From contig JAJGAH010000099.1 in assembly GCA_020844525.1 (NCBI GenBank), positions 1 through 7,988 on the forward strand: 7,988 bases of DNA, given 5' to 3'. Origin of the DNA: Eubacterium sp. Its GTDB lineage: Bacteria > Bacillota > Clostridia > Lachnospirales > Lachnospiraceae. Positions 5,458 through 7,988 of the stretch are shown here, piece by piece (position 1 is the stretch's first letter; each line of letters starts with the position of its first letter). Made by a program: the position numbers and the translations under genes. The notes beneath the pieces were generated by a model. The model was not told the DNA's origin, searched no databases, and worked only from the letters and a program-made list of their open reading frames with translations.

Positions 5458-6314
5458 TGGACAGACCAATAAGAAAAAACAAACAGAATTATACAGGACC
5501 TCTTGCCTGTCTCCTGATTCTGTTCGCACTATTGGCAGGTATTACTCCAGCATTCCTGAATGCATTACAAAAAGTCCGACAGATCAGAAGCCTGTCAGGT
5601 TATCAGGAAGAAATTTCAAGCCTGGATGCGGAACAGACAGCCTTGCGATGGGAAAGCGCCCGTATCTATAACCGAACGATATTCAGGGCACAGCAAAAGC
5701 AGGACTTTCAGTACAGTGGAGACGGAATGTGGGACAGAACCTATCTCAGAGCTCTTTATTCCGGGGAAAACGGTATTCTGTGCCGTATCCGTATCCCTGC
5801 TGCCGGCATCGATCTTCCTGTTGTATATGGAACAGAAGCAGGAAGGATGTCATCTAATGCCGGTCATATGTACGGCACCTCCCTTCCAACAGGAGAAAAC
5901 GACACAAATGCAGTCATTGCAGGACATACAGGGCTTACCAGTGCAAGGCTTTTTACAGATCTGGATAAATTAAGAATAGAAGATACCTTTTATATCCATA
6001 TTCTTGACGAAATACAGACCTATACTGTGAAGGATATTAAAATAGTTTTTCCGGATGACGAAGATCCATATCTGCAGATTATTCCGGACAGAACAATGGT
6101 AACCCTGTATACCTGTACACCCTGCGGAATCAATGATCACCGGCTGATCATTCAGGGAAAATTTACCGGTTCCGTAAAGGAAGGCTCTCGGAGTGAATCA
6201 TCTCTGCTTTCCAGAACCTATCATATACAGCTCTTGAAAACAGCAGCAATCGGGAGCCTTCCGGTATGCTATATCCTGTTCTGCCTGTTTTATTTCAGAA
6301 ACAGAAAGGAATAA
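5457..6314 (+). CDS. Class C sortase (pilin polymerase type), first copy
   Basis: Membrane transpeptidase of 285 residues. Order of parts: basic N-terminus, membrane segment at about 14-36, a charged probable helix at 40-80, the sortase barrel from about 105, and a C-terminal hydrophobic segment (about 259-280) ending in RNRKE. The two-anchor layout is typical of class C pilus sortases. Catalytic residues are His157 in AGHTGL, Cys220 in LYTCTP and Arg229 in GINDHRLI. Such enzymes cleave the sorting motif of pilins and join it to a lysine of the next subunit on the outer face of the membrane. The lid region before the barrel reads SGDGMWDRTYL, lacking the usual Asp-Pro-aromatic lid motif. GGAGGAG (5441-5447) lies 9 nt before ATG 5457, which overlaps the TAA of the broken sortase; the next sortase starts 3 nt after this one ends. 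Confidence 0.93.
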   Translation: MDRPIRKNKQNYTGPLACLLILFALLAGITPAFLNALQKVRQIRSLSGYQEEISSLDAEQTALRWESARIYNRTIFRAQQKQDFQYSGDGMWDRTYLRALYSGENGILCRIRIPAAGIDLPVVYGTEAGRMSSNAGHMYGTSLPTGENDTNAVIAGHTGLTSARLFTDLDKLRIEDTFYIHILDEIQTYTVKDIKIVFPDDEDPYLQIIPDRTMVTLYTCTPCGINDHRLIIQGKFTGSVKEGSRSESSLLSRTYHIQLLKTAAIGSLPVCYILFCLFYFRNRKE

Positions 6315-6317
6315 CAT

Positions 6318-7265
6318 ATGGCAAATAACAGCATATGTTCCCACCGGGAACGAAAACGAAACAAGGCGAGAGACAAACCCAAAATCAGGGACTGCAGGAT
6401 GCTTCTGGTCTGGTCATTGCTTACAGCAGCATTATTCGTTTTTGAATTGCCTGTCATTTTCGATACGCTTTCTGATATCAGGCAAAGCAGAAGCATGCAG
6501 GCATACGCAGATGAATTCCATCGAATGACAAAACAGGAAATAGAGCAGGAGAAGGAAAGAGTACGGGTATACAATGCGGAAATTGCACAAAAGCAGATGC
6601 AGAACGGCTTCTGGTATCAGGGCGCCGAAGCGGGTGATCCTCTCTATGAGTCTCTATTATCCCGGAATACTCCGGGAGATGATGCCAATATAATGGCTAT
6701 ACTTGATATCCCGAAAATTAATTTATATCTGCCTGTTGGACATGGCACATCGGACGGGCTTTTGCAATACGCAGCAGGACATATGTACGGATCAAGCCTT
6801 CCGCTGGGAGGCAAGGATACGAATGCGATACTTGCGGGTCATACCGGCCTTTCAACTGCAAAATTATTTACAGATATAAAAAAACTGCAGCCAGGAGATG
6901 AGGTGCGCATTCATGTTCTGGATGAAATCCATCGTTACAGGATCCTGAACAAAAAAACAGTGCAGCAGGGGCCGGATGAACCTCCACTTCTGCAGATGCA
7001 TCAGAATGCCGATGAAATTACACTGTACACCTGTACACCATTTGGCATCAATGATTCACGCATTATACTCCGGGCTGAACGTATCTTTCCTGATCTTCAA
7101 CGAGAGACTGAAGAAACGAACCTCATGGAAACTGAACAGAAAATGCTCCGCAGACTTCTGCTCTGTCTGGTTTTCCCTGTATGCACAGGATCTCTCGGAA
7201 TTATCACGAATCGAATCATCTCCTGTAATCGATGGAACAGAATCAAGTATGGCATTAAAAAATAG
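6318..7265 (+). CDS. Class C sortase (pilin polymerase type), second copy
   Basis: A second class C sortase, 315 residues. A basic N-terminus (SHRERKRNKARDKPK) precedes a membrane segment at about 29-49; a Glu/Lys-rich probable helix at 62-92 follows. A lid-like Asp107-Pro108 (GDPLYESLL) comes next, then the barrel. Catalytic residues are His175 in AGHTGL, Cys239 in LYTCTP and Arg248 in GINDSRII. A C-terminal hydrophobic stretch at about 277-297 gives the second anchor. AAAGGA (6305-6310) is 7 nt before ATG 6318, and only three bases separate it from the previous stop, so it is co-transcribed with the upstream sortase. The two class C proteins share the barrel motifs (HMYGxSLPxG, AGHTGLxxAxLFTD, LYTCTPxGIND) but differ widely in the N-terminal half, consistent with an old duplication or with different pilin substrates. 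Confidence 0.93.
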   Translation: MANNSICSHRERKRNKARDKPKIRDCRMLLVWSLLTAALFVFELPVIFDTLSDIRQSRSMQAYADEFHRMTKQEIEQEKERVRVYNAEIAQKQMQNGFWYQGAEAGDPLYESLLSRNTPGDDANIMAILDIPKINLYLPVGHGTSDGLLQYAAGHMYGSSLPLGGKDTNAILAGHTGLSTAKLFTDIKKLQPGDEVRIHVLDEIHRYRILNKKTVQQGPDEPPLLQMHQNADEITLYTCTPFGINDSRIILRAERIFPDLQRETEETNLMETEQKMLRRLLLCLVFPVCTGSLGIITNRIISCNRWNRIKYGIKK

Positions 7266-7268
7266 CCG

Positions 7269-7299
7269 TTGATAAAAATAATAAACGTTTATTTATAAA
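7269..7299 (+). promoter_or_regulatory. Possible promoter for the pilin gene
   Basis: TTGATA (7269-7274) and TATAAA (7294-7299) are separated by 19 nt, longer than ideal; TTTATA at 7292-7297 would give 17 nt with a poorer -10. The first palindrome (7280-7293) fills the spacer. In AT-rich DNA such matches are common, so this is only a candidate. Confidence 0.35.
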
Positions 7300-7314
7300 A
7301 TCATAAACGTTTAT
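7280..7314. promoter_or_regulatory. Paired palindromic operator-like sites before the pilin gene
   Basis: AATAAACGTTTATT (7280-7293) is a perfect 14-bp palindrome and ATAAACGTTTAT (7303-7314) a perfect 12-bp one. They share the same ATAAACGTTTAT core and their centres are 22 bp apart, about two helical turns, so a dimeric regulator could occupy both on one DNA face. A central CG flanked by A- and T-runs is seen in operators of several regulator families, including the LacI type, but the regulator cannot be identified here. No loop and no T-run follows as in a terminator. Confidence 0.55.
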
Positions 7315-7429
7315 AGATATTCATAATTATTAAACGCAGTTCATAAATAAATTTATAAACATCTATATGGACAGAATCATGATTCAAAGTAACCAGAAAG
7401 AAGGGAAAAGAAGAAAAGGAAAACACAAT

Positions 7430-7988
7430 ATGAAAAAGACAGCAGCAATTCCGATCCACAAAAAAATCCTTGCGAGTATGCTTGCAGCAATTCTTGGAAG
7501 TACCCTTGGAATCGTATCCGCAGATGCATCACCGCTGAATTCTCCAGGCATCATTCGTCTGGCAGATGATATGCCCGGGTCTTTCTCACATTACCGCAAT
7601 GGAGGCTGGAAAACCGGTATTGAAAACACAAACTACGATATCGGAAAAGATCCCTTCATCAGCCAGGAAACCATAGACCGCAGCAAGACAGGTTCCATTA
7701 CAATTTATAAGTTAAATGACGAAGATGGCAGAACCTTTGAGGGAGATGGCATGTATCACGCCTCGTTTGGTGATCATGCACCTTCTAAACGGGACGGCAT
7801 ACCGAATATTGTTTTTTCCACTGCAAAGATTGCAGATTTGGTGCATGTATCCGGATGGCGCGGTCAAGATATGACAGAGATTCAGGATAATCCAGGATCT
7901 GACGACAGATCTTCATCCGGAGAGGTGGGGGTATATTACAGCAATCTGGATTATGGATTTTCCGAGGTTGCCAGAAAATGCGGAATCA
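7430..7988 (+). CDS. Probable pilus backbone / SpaA-like surface protein, N-terminal part (runs off the window)
   Basis: An open frame of 186 codons with no stop before the window edge. ATG 7430 is preceded 9 nt upstream by AAAAGGA (7414-7420). In-frame ATGs at 7367 and 7379 would add up to 21 Lys/Arg-rich residues but lack ribosome binding sites. The N-terminus is a secretion signal: MKKTAAIPIHKK, a hydrophobic core at about 13-29, and likely cleavage after Ala31 or Ala33. The mature part contains KTGSITIYKLNDEDG (86-100) and IPNIVFSTAKIADLVHV (124-140), patterns of LPXTG-anchored major pilins and SpaA-type isopeptide domains (TGSITIHK... and GVxFTxxKIADL). Its place just after two class C sortases makes it their likely substrate. 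The expected pilin lysine motif and C-terminal sorting signal would lie beyond the window, so the pilin call rests on the N-terminal pattern and context. Confidence 0.75.
   Translation, partial: MKKTAAIPIHKKILASMLAAILGSTLGIVSADASPLNSPGIIRLADDMPGSFSHYRNGGWKTGIENTNYDIGKDPFISQETIDRSKTGSITIYKLNDEDGRTFEGDGMYHASFGDHAPSKRDGIPNIVFSTAKIADLVHVSGWRGQDMTEIQDNPGSDDRSSSGEVGVYYSNLDYGFSEVARKCGI

Noticed and set aside
7280..7314. Rho-independent terminator after the second class C sortase
   Set aside because: The palindromes have no loop, are AT-rich and are not followed by a T-run; two identical cores at fixed spacing fit operators better.

Overview
The window looks like chromosomal DNA from a Gram-positive anaerobe of the Clostridia, probably Lachnospiraceae or a close relative. 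This is inferred from the protein families, strong AGGAGG-type ribosome binding sites, moderate base composition and LPXTG-type sortase/pilin genes; no rRNA or other taxonomic marker is present. All convincing genes are on the + strand.

Layout. (1) 2-670: the C-terminal half of a PLP-dependent methionine gamma-lyase/aluminium-resistance (YnbB-like) protein. (2) 671-871: a short gap holding a degenerate 27-bp tandem repeat. (3) 872-2140: a complete HI0933/BaiN-type FAD-dependent oxidoreductase whose C-terminus carries a 30-bp (10-residue) tandem duplication. (4) 2141-2490: a 350-bp gap with a good sigma-A-like promoter (2236-2265) and three 17-bp tandem repeats that run into the next start codon. 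(5) 2491-5457: a class B sortase gene split by a complete IS21-family element (2742-4920, istA + istB), flanked by a perfect 5-bp target duplication ATTTT. (6) 5457-6314 and 6318-7265: two consecutive class C (pilin-polymerising type) sortases, translationally linked to the broken sortase. (7) 7266-7429: an AT-rich regulatory gap with two identical-core palindromes 22 bp apart. (8) 7430 to the window end: the secreted N-terminal part of a probable pilus backbone/SpaA-like surface protein.

How the parts fit. The right two thirds is a sortase-pilus locus beside ordinary metabolic genes. The two class C sortases would polymerise the pilin encoded just downstream. The class B sortase would have been the first gene of the sortase operon. 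Deleting the IS plus one target duplication restores an uninterrupted 260-codon sortase with His, Cys and Arg catalytic residues, so the insertion is probably recent and has inactivated that enzyme, perhaps also altering transcription of the two sortases downstream. The IS ends hold a TTGACA box (right) and a CATAAT box with an upstream TG (left), arranged to make a strong promoter when two ends abut, as known for IS21 tandem or circular forms.

No wholly unknown system was recognised. The most notable points are the cleanly reconstructable IS-split sortase, the potential IS junction promoter, the paired palindromes before the pilin, and three unrelated short tandem repeats within 1.8 kb.
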